Positions 15,936 to 23,323 of a stretch of DNA of 38,388 nucleotides are shown here, piece after piece. The first letter of the stretch is position 1, and the number at the start of each line of letters is the position of its first letter. A program made the translations under genes and the position numbers. This DNA comes from Pedobacter caeni (GTDB taxonomy: Bacteria > Bacteroidota > Bacteroidia > Sphingobacteriales > Sphingobacteriaceae). A model generated the notes under the pieces. It was not told the DNA's origin and searched no databases. It saw only the letters and a list, made by a program, of their open reading frames with translations. The stretch is taken from the NCBI RefSeq assembly GCF_900129215.1, contig NZ_FQUQ01000011.1:1-38388 (forward strand). The letters are read 5' to 3'.

Positions 15936-17180
15936 TTACTCTTCTTTTACATTGGGAATATAATCCATCGGAACCATGTCGGCAATTTTCTCATATGCCC
16001 AAAAACCGGCCAGCAGCACTGATTTCGGGTTAAAAATACCCCCACTGGCATAAAAGTGAATGGGGCCCTTTAGAATATGGAGGGTGGAAATCTGGTAATT
16101 TGGAATGTCCAGTGGACGGGTAATCGAATGACCTGAGAAAGCAGTGTAGTCTTCAGTCTCCCGTTCTTTGGTATTGACCACATACAGGTCTCCATCGAAA
16201 TTCATCGTTTTTACATCTTTATACAATTGAGTGGCGAGGGTATCGGTTAAAATTTCCGACCTGTCCAGCACATTCAAAGCTTTGGGGACCGCTCTTTGTG
16301 TGAGCCAGTAATTGATGGAATCGTTGAGCGGAGAAGTGAATCCCGGACCAATTCTTACAATGGTGTTTCCGGGTTTATATAAACGCTTGATATTGGCATT
16401 GATAAGGCTGTCCGGAAGTCTGTTGCGGTTCGGGATACTTTTCATCTTATAAATGAGAAAGCCCTCCTTTTTGGTGGTGTTCTGATAGAGGGAGCGGAAA
16501 AAATGCTGAGAAGAACCTGCATAGGCGATTTCTCTTTTCTTCAGCCAGTTTCTTTTTTTTGAAGAGGAAGCAGGTAATTCTTCAAAGGAAGGATGGCCGG
16601 CATAGTAAACCACATTCTCTGTGAAATCCCGTTCAAAATACTCCAAAAGGTATTTGATGCGGTAGCCGAGCGATTTGTTCTCAATGAGAAGAAATTCGTT
16701 GGCCGTTACCCTCAGTATCTTCCTTGCTTTATCATATTCAGTCTGGATGACCTCCGGATTCAGGATTTTACATTTTTCAGCATTGGGTGTCTTCCCGATG
16801 AAATACTCCCTGAAAAGTTGAAGGTAATGTGCCCTGTTGGGATCTGCCTGGATGATGACTTCCTTGAGTTGAATGGTATTGTCTTTTAATATGACTTCAA
16901 TTTTGACGGATTTATCTGTAATCAGCACATTTTTACTCAGTGGAAGGTAGCCCATCATCTGGATGAGTACATCGTAATTTCCTACCCCAATATTGTTCAG
17001 GATAAATTGTCCGTTACCATCTGATACGGTCGCGGCTTTATATCCGCTTAAATAGATCCCTGCTCCGGGAAGAGGTTTTCCTTCCTTGTCTTTTATGGTC
17101 CCGGAAATGCTGAATCCGTTTTGTCCGAAGCCATTAATCGTTGTAAATAAAAGCAGCACGATGCAGCAATACCATTTCAT
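15936..17180 (-). CDS. Exported protein with carboxypeptidase-regulatory-like domain
   Basis: A 414-residue protein when started at the ATG at 17180, which directly precedes a good signal peptide (MKWYCCIVLLLFTTINGFGQ). An in-frame ATG eight codons upstream (17204) is possible but adds nothing to the signal. After the signal comes a carboxypeptidase-D regulatory-like (CarboxypepD_reg-like/DUF4480 type) beta-sandwich, with ISGTIKDKEGKPLPGAGIYL and TVSDGNGQFILNNI. The remaining 300 residues are of the uncharacterised kind often attached to this domain in Bacteroidota. No TonB-dependent receptor barrel follows, and it is far too short to be SusC. It lies between fabI and the radical SAM gene, separated from fabI by a terminator. 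Function unknown. Confidence 0.85.
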   Translation of the reverse strand: MKWYCCIVLLLFTTINGFGQNGFSISGTIKDKEGKPLPGAGIYLSGYKAATVSDGNGQFILNNIGVGNYDVLIQMMGYLPLSKNVLITDKSVKIEVILKDNTIQLKEVIIQADPNRAHYLQLFREYFIGKTPNAEKCKILNPEVIQTEYDKARKILRVTANEFLLIENKSLGYRIKYLLEYFERDFTENVVYYAGHPSFEELPASSSKKRNWLKKREIAYAGSSQHFFRSLYQNTTKKEGFLIYKMKSIPNRNRLPDSLINANIKRLYKPGNTIVRIGPGFTSPLNDSINYWLTQRAVPKALNVLDRSEILTDTLATQLYKDVKTMNFDGDLYVVNTKERETEDYTAFSGHSITRPLDIPNYQISTLHILKGPIHFYASGGIFNPKSVLLAGFWAYEKIADMVPMDYIPNVKEE

Positions 17181-17219
17181 CATCTGGCTAATGTAGCCAA
17201 TCATTTAAAGATTTGAAAG

Positions 17220-17251
17220 CATAAAAAAAGCCCTAAAGGGCTTTTTTTATG
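17220..17251 (-). terminator. Terminator after fabI
   Basis: A perfect palindrome of 15-bp arms (CATAAAAAAAGCCCT with its complement) around two bases. The GC core is flanked by seven A and seven T, so it could act in both directions. It lies 15 bases past the fabI stop and 40 bases before the ATG of the next gene. Confidence 0.9.
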
Positions 17252-17266
17252 TAAGTGTGGAGTAGT

Positions 17267-18088
17267 TTAAGATTCAGGCTCGATCCCCAGTCTTTTCATC
17301 ACATCGTCGCTTACTCCGGTCGAGGAGTAACCTCCATCGTGGAAAAGGTTCTGCATCGTGACCATTCTGGTCAGGTCTGAGAATAGTGTAATGCAGTAAT
17401 CTGCACAGGATTCTGCATCGGCATTGCCCAGCGGGGCAACAGAGTCGGCAAAATCGAAGAAGTCGCCAAAACCTTTAACACCTGTGCCAGCTGTAGTTTT
17501 TGTCGGAGATTGAGAAACCGTGTTGATCCTTACTTTTTTCTCTAAGCCATAATGGTAGCCGAAACTTCTGGCAATAGATTCCAGCATCGCCTTAATATCT
17601 GCCATATCCGTATAAAAAGGATAGGTTCTTTGTGCCGCCATATAGGTCAGGGCCACTACACTACCACCTTCACTGATGGCATCTAATTTTTTTGCTACCG
17701 CTAGCATTTTATGAAAAGAAAGAGCGGATACATCAATGCCTTTCATAAAATAATCGTAGTTGGATTCTGTATAGGGGATTTTTTTACGGATGTTCACACT
17801 CATTCCGATGGAGTGCAGGACGAAATCTATTTTTCCGCCTAATATTTCTTGCGACTGGGTATATAGGTTGGTCAGATCTTCTATACTGGTTGCATCAGCA
17901 GGAATGATTTTAGAGCCTGTTTTTTCTGCTAGTGCATTGATTTCTCCCATACGCATGGCGATAGGAGCATTGGTTAAGACAAATTCTGCACCTTCTTCGT
18001 GTGCTTTTTCAGCGACTTTCCAGGCGATGGAATTTTGATCCAGCGCACCAGTGATGATCCCGCGTTTACCTTTTAGTAAGTTGTACAT
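17267..18088 (-). CDS. fabI: Enoyl-[acyl-carrier-protein] reductase (NADH) FabI
   Basis: A 273-residue short-chain dehydrogenase that carries out the last step of each fatty-acid elongation cycle, reducing enoyl-ACP. The atypical SDR cofactor loop of FabI is present (GIITGALDQNSIAWKVA). FVLHSIGMS follows near residue 90. The catalytic set is Tyr149 in ALTYMAA, Tyr159 in PFYTDMADIK and Lys166, giving the FabI spacing Tyr-x6-Lys. SQSPTKTTAGTGVKGF corresponds to the substrate-binding loop. Length matches the family. It lies downstream of recN on the same strand, with 78 bases between them, so it could have its own promoter or be read from recN. Confidence 0.97.
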   Translation of the reverse strand: MYNLLKGKRGIITGALDQNSIAWKVAEKAHEEGAEFVLTNAPIAMRMGEINALAEKTGSKIIPADATSIEDLTNLYTQSQEILGGKIDFVLHSIGMSVNIRKKIPYTESNYDYFMKGIDVSALSFHKMLAVAKKLDAISEGGSVVALTYMAAQRTYPFYTDMADIKAMLESIARSFGYHYGLEKKVRINTVSQSPTKTTAGTGVKGFGDFFDFADSVAPLGNADAESCADYCITLFSDLTRMVTMQNLFHDGGYSSTGVSDDVMKRLGIEPES

Positions 18089-18108
18089 AATTTCTTGTTT
18101 TGTTAGAT

Positions 18109-18130
18109 ATTACTTCGCGTCGAAAGTAAT
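18109..18130. promoter_or_regulatory. Inverted repeat upstream of fabI
   Basis: ATTACTT and AAGTAAT form a 7-bp inverted repeat 21 bases before the fabI ATG. The minus-strand sequence TACTTTCG (18128-18121) inside it differs from the -7 consensus TAnnTTTG by one base. No well-placed TTTG was found upstream, so promoter and operator are both tentative. Confidence 0.35.
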
Positions 18131-18166
18131 AAAAATTAACAAACACAGGATAGATTATACTACTTT

Positions 18167-19822
18167 TTAATAGCCCAGAAGTTCTTTTGCATTTGCGATA
18201 GCCGGATTTCCCGGGTCCTTACCACTCAGCATTTCTGCGATGACCTGAACGCGTTCTTCGGGAATTAACCTGCGGATACCTGTAGTTGGACGTACGCCTT
18301 TTTCATTTTTATAAACGAAATAGTGTGCTTCTCCTTTGGCGGCAATCTGAGGAAGGTGGGTGATACAAATCACCTGCATGTTCTTTTCTAAATCTCCTAT
18401 TACATCACCTACACGTAATGCAGTTTCTCCGGAAATCCCGGTATCAATTTCATCAAAGATAAGGGTAGGTAAGGCGGTATGTTTAGCCATGATAGATTTG
18501 ATGGCCAGCATGAGCCTGGAAAGTTCTCCTCCGGAAGCTACCTTTCCTACCGGTGCAGGTGGCTGTCCGCTATTTGCAGAAAACAGCAGGACAATATTGT
18601 CTTTCCCGTCTTTGTTCAGTTCCTCCAGAACGGTTTTTTCTATTTTGATTCTGGCCTTTGGCATTCCTACCTGTTGCAAGACTGCTGCTACCTGATTTTC
18701 GGTACTGATGATCGATTGACTACGGTCAGCCGAAAGGGTATCTGCCATTTCAATTAAAGTGGCTTTTAATGCCGTAATTTCCTTGTTCAGGCGGTCGATT
18801 TCTTCATCGCCACTCAGAAGTGTATTCAGGTTGTCTGACAATTGCTGGCGAATGCCAATCAATTCCTCCACACTGTTCACCTTATGTTTTTGCTGAAGGG
18901 TATAAATCACATCTAATCTGCCATTGATTTCTTCGATCCGCACAGGGTTGAAAACAATGCTTTCTTCCAGATTCAGCGTTTCTGCAGCGATATCCTTTAA
19001 TTCGATCAATGCGGAGCGTAAACGCTCGTTTAAGTTGGCATAGTCAGGATTAAATCGCTCTATACTTTGAAGCTGAACAATCACTTCCTTGAGAATAGGA
19101 AGAGCTGAGGCTTCTTCTTCAGACAAGAGGTTATAGGCGTTCACCAAACTTCTTTTGATGCTCTCTGCGTTGTTTAACGTCTGCAACTCTGTTTCCAGAT
19201 GTGTTTGTTCATCAGGCTTTAAATCTGCACTTTCCAGCTCATTGAAAAGAAACTGTTCATAATCCTGTCTGCTTTTTGCTTCGTCTGCTGCGGTTTGCAG
19301 AGCTGCGAGCAGTTGCAGGTGTTTTTTATATTGTTTGTAACCCTGACGGTATTCGGATAGCAATGGCTGATGATCTGCCAGGGTATCTACAACAGAAAGC
19401 TGAAATCCAGGGTCATTGATCTCTAAAGTAGCATGCTGTGAATGGATGTCAATCAGTTTTTCACCAACTTGTTTCATCACAACCAGGGTAACGGGGGTAT
19501 CATTGATGAATGCCCTGGACTTTCCATCGGTAGATATTTCTCTTCTCAGGATGGTTTCCTCATGAAAATCAATGTCATGCTCTTCAAATAAGTGTTGAAG
19601 GTTATGGTCAGTCAACAGAAACTGCCCTTCGATAATGCACTTCTTTTCCTGGTTGAAGAAATATCTGGTTTCTGCGCGCTGGCCTAAAATCAGCGAGAGC
19701 GCCCCGAGCATAATGGATTTCCCGGCACCAGTTTCTCCAGTGATGATGTTCAGCCCCTTGTCCAGGTTTAGTTCAACACTGTCTATTAAAGCGTAGTTAC
19801 GAATAGAAAGTTTCTGTAGCAT
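18167..19822 (-). CDS. recN: DNA repair protein RecN
   Basis: A 551-residue SMC-like ATPase used in double-strand break repair. The open frame reaches 18 codons further upstream, but the conserved family start is MLQKLSIRNYALIDSVEL, so the ATG at 19822 is chosen. Walker A is TGETGAGKS near residues 28-36. The middle is coiled coil (roughly 155-370, rich in Glu, Leu and Gln). The C-terminal half-site has VASGGELSRLMLAIK and LPTLIFDEIDTGISG, followed by MQVICITHLPQIAAKGEAHYF. All core ATPase elements are present. It is downstream of the M56 peptidase gene, with a terminator between. Confidence 0.96.
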   Translation of the reverse strand: MLQKLSIRNYALIDSVELNLDKGLNIITGETGAGKSIMLGALSLILGQRAETRYFFNQEKKCIIEGQFLLTDHNLQHLFEEHDIDFHEETILRREISTDGKSRAFINDTPVTLVVMKQVGEKLIDIHSQHATLEINDPGFQLSVVDTLADHQPLLSEYRQGYKQYKKHLQLLAALQTAADEAKSRQDYEQFLFNELESADLKPDEQTHLETELQTLNNAESIKRSLVNAYNLLSEEEASALPILKEVIVQLQSIERFNPDYANLNERLRSALIELKDIAAETLNLEESIVFNPVRIEEINGRLDVIYTLQQKHKVNSVEELIGIRQQLSDNLNTLLSGDEEIDRLNKEITALKATLIEMADTLSADRSQSIISTENQVAAVLQQVGMPKARIKIEKTVLEELNKDGKDNIVLLFSANSGQPPAPVGKVASGGELSRLMLAIKSIMAKHTALPTLIFDEIDTGISGETALRVGDVIGDLEKNMQVICITHLPQIAAKGEAHYFVYKNEKGVRPTTGIRRLIPEERVQVIAEMLSGKDPGNPAIANAKELLGY

Positions 19823-19874
19823 ATACGCTGCTAAAATATGAAAACTTAAGCAATGGGTGTTTATTCTTTTCCAC

Positions 19875-19902
19875 AAAAAAGGCAGAAGAAAAATCTCCTG
19901 CC
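19875..19902 (-). terminator. Terminator after the M56 peptidase gene
   Basis: On the minus strand GGCAGGAGA pairs with TCTTCTGCC (one G-T pair) around a TTTT loop, followed by six T. It lies 32 bases past the stop of the M56 gene and upstream of the recN start, isolating recN from the blaI-M56 unit. Confidence 0.82.
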
Positions 19903-19933
19903 CTAATTCTGGTCTGTTTGTGGTTTTAATGCT

Positions 19934-21895
19934 TTAGTTATTTGTTTTTGCCGGAGCTGCTGCTGCCTTTTTCTTTTTCAGCGCTTCTACCTCTTTGTCG
20001 AATTTTTCTTTGAGTGCTTTATACTCAGCAGAATTGCGGACTTCCTTGTTTTCTTTGGACCTATTCATCAGCTCTGAGAAGTTATAGGATATGCCGGCTT
20101 CAGAAAAACTTTTGCCCATGTCTTCCACTTGTTTTTTCCATTCCGGTGAGTTAAAGTATTTACTTGATTCTTCCGCACTTTTCTGCATATCAGCTACATT
20201 TTTCTTCCATTCAGGAGAGTCATAATACTTTTTAATTTCCTCCGCATTCTTCTGGATTCCCTCTTGTTGTTTTTTCCATTCAGGAGAGTCGTAATATTTT
20301 CTGATTTCTTCTGCGTTTTTCTGGATGGCTTCCTGTTGTTTCTTCCATTCTGGAGAATCATAATATTTTCTGATTTCCTGTGCATTTTTCTGAATGGCTT
20401 CCTGTTGTTTTTTCCATTCCGGAGAGTTGTAATACTTACTGATTCTTTCTCCGCTTTTCTGTATCTCAGCTACACTTTTCTTCCATTCCGGTGAGTTGAA
20501 ATGTTTACTGATCTCCTCTCCGTTTTTCTGAATGGCAGCGATGTTTTTCTTCCATTCCGGAGATTTTAAAAAGGCAAGAGCTGCATGGTTAGAACTGTCA
20601 ATGATCACATTGAAATGACGGGATTGAGGAAAGCTGACAAAAGTATCGTTAAAAACATCTGCTCTTAAGCTATCGGGAACCTCTTTAATAGAGTTATATT
20701 CGTGCTTATTCCCCATTGCATCCACTGTTATGATTTTAAACTTACGTTTCTTCTTAGTGGTATCCTGATGTAATGGGGTGTCCTTTTGCAAGAGTTTCAA
20801 AGCCTTTAAGTCCTCCACCTTGAATTTTAGTCCAACACCGGCAATTTCCATGTCTTCTGTGACTGGTGCTACGATTACAGTTGATTTTTCTGCTTTGCTG
20901 GGTTTAACCCAGGCTAAGGAGATCACCGTTGCAATGGTGAGCGTGATTGCAAAAATCTGTTGTTTTGCATTCATATAATTCGTTTTCATGTCTGTGATTC
21001 TTTTAATACGTTGATACAAGTGTTGATTTTTCCCTGTCGCCGCCATAGAAAGGGCAGGGGCGGATTTGTCTTTCAGGATTTCCAGCTTTAGCAAAGCATG
21101 GGCATAAGTTACCGGCGTCCCGGTAAGTTGTACCACAAGATCATCGCAGGCATGTTCACGTTCTATGTTGATGAACCTGCCGCTGAGCCAAATGAAAGGG
21201 TTAAAGAACAAAATGGTTTCTATCCCCGTTTTAATGAGGTTGAGGAGGTAGTCATTTCTGCGGATATGCGAAAGTTCATGGATCAGAATGGCTTCCACCT
21301 GATGGATATCAAGTTGAGTGGCCAGGGCAACAGGAAAGAGGACTACCGGTTTAAAATATCCGATAACCAAGGGAACATTTACTTTTTCTGACAAGTAAAA
21401 ACCGATTTGTTGTTTCAGGTTCAAGCGGGAAACCATCGTTTCAAAAACGTTTGCCCATACTTCAGGTACAGCCAGCTGTGCAGCATTTTTAAGCTGCCGC
21501 ATTTTTTGGTAACCTACAATAATAATAAACAGTTGAAAGATGATCCCGATACCATAGACACCGACAATATAAGGGAACATAGTTTCAGTCTTGCTGCTGA
21601 TTTCCTGTGGGATGGTTCTGAGGTACTCATAGTAGACGGCGCTGATGTGCAATTCTGCTCCGGTAGTACTTCCCTCGTTTATGGGAAGTTTAAAGATGGA
21701 GAAGAAGGTCACACAAAAACAAACAAATATGAGGCAAAGCGCTCCATAGGCAAGATCATGCTTTAATTTAGCCCTCAGCTTTGGTACTGCCATAACGGTT
21801 AAGAATAACACGGCGTAAATGATGGCACCTTGCCATAGAGAGTGAAAGATGCTCCAGCCGGTAGCTTTGATCAGGTTGTTTACTAATGCTTCCAT
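19934..21895 (-). CDS. M56 family (BlaR1/MecR1-like) membrane metallopeptidase with C-terminal 23-residue repeats
   Basis: A 653-residue integral membrane zinc peptidase. Membrane segments are visible near residues 13-36, 47-69, 108-127 and 312-330. Between the third and fourth lies the cytoplasmic peptidase domain with HELSH (206-210) and EREHACDD (245-252) supplying the third ligand. In BlaR1/MecR1 this domain is activated by a sensor and inactivates the BlaI/MecI repressor. The part beyond the last membrane segment is not a penicillin-binding domain. It contains about 100 residues with no match I recognise, then seven tandem 23-residue repeats beginning SPEWKK (445-605) and a Lys/Ala-rich tail. 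The partner repressor gene lies three bases upstream. The signal sensed is unknown. Confidence 0.93.
   Translation of the reverse strand: MEALVNNLIKATGWSIFHSLWQGAIIYAVLFLTVMAVPKLRAKLKHDLAYGALCLIFVCFCVTFFSIFKLPINEGSTTGAELHISAVYYEYLRTIPQEISSKTETMFPYIVGVYGIGIIFQLFIIIVGYQKMRQLKNAAQLAVPEVWANVFETMVSRLNLKQQIGFYLSEKVNVPLVIGYFKPVVLFPVALATQLDIHQVEAILIHELSHIRRNDYLLNLIKTGIETILFFNPFIWLSGRFINIEREHACDDLVVQLTGTPVTYAHALLKLEILKDKSAPALSMAATGKNQHLYQRIKRITDMKTNYMNAKQQIFAITLTIATVISLAWVKPSKAEKSTVIVAPVTEDMEIAGVGLKFKVEDLKALKLLQKDTPLHQDTTKKKRKFKIITVDAMGNKHEYNSIKEVPDSLRADVFNDTFVSFPQSRHFNVIIDSSNHAALAFLKSPEWKKNIAAIQKNGEEISKHFNSPEWKKSVAEIQKSGERISKYYNSPEWKKQQEAIQKNAQEIRKYYDSPEWKKQQEAIQKNAEEIRKYYDSPEWKKQQEGIQKNAEEIKKYYDSPEWKKNVADMQKSAEESSKYFNSPEWKKQVEDMGKSFSEAGISYNFSELMNRSKENKEVRNSAEYKALKEKFDKEVEALKKKKAAAAPAKTNN
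20081..20563 (-). repeat. Seven in-frame 69-bp tandem repeats in the M56 gene
   Basis: Seven consecutive units of exactly 23 codons begin at residues 445, 468, 491, 514, 537, 560 and 583 of the peptidase. The consensus is SPEWKKQQEAIQKNAEEI followed by RKYYD. Units 3, 4 and 5 are nearly identical; the outer ones have drifted. The pattern predicts repeated amphipathic helices in the extracytoplasmic tail. Confidence 0.93.
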
Positions 21896-21898
21896 AAT

Positions 21899-22282
21899 TT
21901 ATTTGTTGCTTAGATCGTCCAGGTATTTTTTAATAGAATCGATTTCGTCCTGACTGGCACTGTGGTTCCCTAATGCCTGCATGACCAATCGAGCTGCCGA
22001 ACCGTTAAAAACATTGTCGATCATTTTATTGACCAGGTGTTGTTCTGTTTTCTGTTGGTTAACAAGCGCTTTGTAGATATGGGTTTTGGAGGAAGTATCA
22101 CGGATCACCAATCCTTTTTCCGACATGATTTGCATCAGTTTCAGGGTAGTGGTATATCCGGCTTCTTTATTCTTTTCTAAAATCTCATGCACTTCTCTTA
22201 CGGTACAATTTCCTTTCTCCCATAATATCTGCAAGATCTCTAATTCACTTTCGGTAGGTTTAAGGGGATTCGCTGCGCTCAT
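21899..22282 (-). CDS. BlaI/MecI/CopY family transcriptional repressor
   Basis: A 127-residue winged-helix repressor of the penicillinase-repressor family. KPTESELEILQILWEKGNCTV and VREVHEILEKN are the canonical start. GYTTTLKLMQIMSEKGLVIRD contains the recognition helix and wing, and the C-terminal half (about 75-127) is the dimerisation part that BlaR1-type peptidases target. It is the first gene of a two-gene unit with the M56 peptidase, whose ATG follows three bases after this stop. A consensus promoter and two matched dyads lie directly upstream, as expected for autorepression. Confidence 0.95.
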   Translation of the reverse strand: MSAANPLKPTESELEILQILWEKGNCTVREVHEILEKNKEAGYTTTLKLMQIMSEKGLVIRDTSSKTHIYKALVNQQKTEQHLVNKMIDNVFNGSAARLVMQALGNHSASQDEIDSIKKYLDDLSNK

Positions 22283-22291
22283 ATCTTTTTG

Positions 22292-22335
22292 TATACGAAT
22301 TGTTTCGTAATCAAATGTACGAAAGAATTCGTATA
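22292..22335. promoter_or_regulatory. Double operator for the BlaI-type repressor
   Basis: Two 16-bp dyads TACGAA-N4-TTCGTA lie at 22294-22309 and 22318-22333, 24 bp centre to centre. Taken together they form an 18-bp inverted repeat (22292-22309 against 22318-22335) with one mismatch. They flank the -7 element of the blaI promoter. The dyad and its position agree with autorepression by two dimers. Confidence 0.85.
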
Positions 22336-22341
22336 AACAAA
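22312..22341 (-). promoter_or_regulatory. Promoter of the blaI-M56 unit
   Basis: On the minus strand TTTG (22341-22338), 18 bp, then TACATTTG (22319-22312) match the Bacteroidota housekeeping promoter exactly. The start point would be near 22307, about 25 nt before the blaI ATG. Confidence 0.88.
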
Positions 22342-22382
22342 ATATTTTGTTTAAAAAAGAAGGAGGTTTCTGTTAAAGGGAG

Positions 22383-23297
22383 CTAAAGGCCTTGTTTGGC
22401 TGGTTTTAGGGCTTCGTATTTACTGATGTTTGCCGGATCGATGTCTACCAAAAGGTTATAAGCTTTTAACCTTTCCTGTGGATTTCCAATAGAGAGCAGG
22501 TTGACAATCTCATCCGCTTTGGTCGCGAAATATACATTGGGAAAGATAGAACCCAGTTTTTGTCTGTCCATTCTTGTCAGGCCGGAGAGGAGAGAGACGA
22601 TCTTTTTGGAGCCTTTGTCCATATCATCCTGCAGGCGGTCCATTCCGTTAAAATGATAATTGTAGATAAATACCCGCAAATCTTCAAAACTTTTATTGAG
22701 CAGGTTTTCGTTGAGCCAGAACCTGTTTCTTAAACCATCAGAAGCTTTCCATCCTTTGTTACCTGATTGTTGTGCAAGGTTGAGGATATTTTGGGATTTA
22801 TTGTAAAATGGGGTTCCCCCAAGATTGCTGAAACTATCTTTATCCAATCCGATAATGGTATTGGCATAAAAGCCAAGCAGTGAGCTCAGGTTGGAAATGA
22901 AGTTTTGATCTGAATAGTCTAAAGATTGTCCTTCATTGTAATTGAAATCAAAATCTTTATCGCTGATGTTTAAAATGGTACTGTTATAGGCTGTTCCATA
23001 GACAGGTCTGCTGCTTTGGATCTGTGCTTCTGCTTTATAGCCTGAGCTGCCGTCAAAGGCGGTCACGGTGATCACGAAATTAGTCTCTATACGTTCCGGA
23101 GGAGTATAGGTTTCATTTGTCCACTTGTTGTTGTTTAAAAACTCTCTGATGGTATTTTGCAAAACCTCCAGGTTTCTCTTATCGATGTTAGGAACTGTAG
23201 GTGCCATCACAGTTACCCTGGCATTTAGTTCCTGGGCAAAAACATAGGTCTGGCAAAAAAAGAAAGAGAGGACAAAGAGGACGAGGCGTTTTTTCAT
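22383..23297 (-). CDS. porD: PorD / DUF4835 family type IX secretion-associated protein
   Basis: A 304-residue protein with a signal peptide (MKKRLVLFVLSFFFCQTYVFAQ) starting with the family's ELNARVTVMAP. The whole length fits DUF4835, named PorD where it was linked to the type IX secretion system of Bacteroidota. Typical stretches are IREFLNNNKWTNETYTPPE, SRPVYGTAYNSTILNISD, LLGFYANTIIGLDKDSFS and PNVYFATKADEIVNLLS. It is periplasmic or outer-membrane associated. It follows coaBC by 26 bases on the same strand and is the last gene of the bamD-rpoZ-coaBC-porD row, an order seen widely in this phylum. Its exact role in secretion is not established. Confidence 0.9.
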   Translation of the reverse strand: MKKRLVLFVLSFFFCQTYVFAQELNARVTVMAPTVPNIDKRNLEVLQNTIREFLNNNKWTNETYTPPERIETNFVITVTAFDGSSGYKAEAQIQSSRPVYGTAYNSTILNISDKDFDFNYNEGQSLDYSDQNFISNLSSLLGFYANTIIGLDKDSFSNLGGTPFYNKSQNILNLAQQSGNKGWKASDGLRNRFWLNENLLNKSFEDLRVFIYNYHFNGMDRLQDDMDKGSKKIVSLLSGLTRMDRQKLGSIFPNVYFATKADEIVNLLSIGNPQERLKAYNLLVDIDPANISKYEALKPAKQGL

Positions 23298-23323
23298 TGA
23301 AGCGTTTTTTACAGTTGAGCAGC

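Noticed and set aside
19823..19876. Eighteen-codon N-terminal extension of RecN
   Set aside because: The conserved family start MLQKLSIRNYAL begins at 19822; the extra residues are not typical and overlap the terminator of the preceding gene.
20081..20563. 69-bp periodic DNA that could look like a CRISPR or other direct-repeat array
   Set aside because: The repeats are in frame inside the M56 gene, have no unique spacers, and encode a conserved 23-residue protein unit.
21098..21766. Two plus-strand open frames (97 and 119 codons) opposite the M56 gene
   Set aside because: They are antisense to well-conserved peptidase and membrane segments and show no recognisable protein features.
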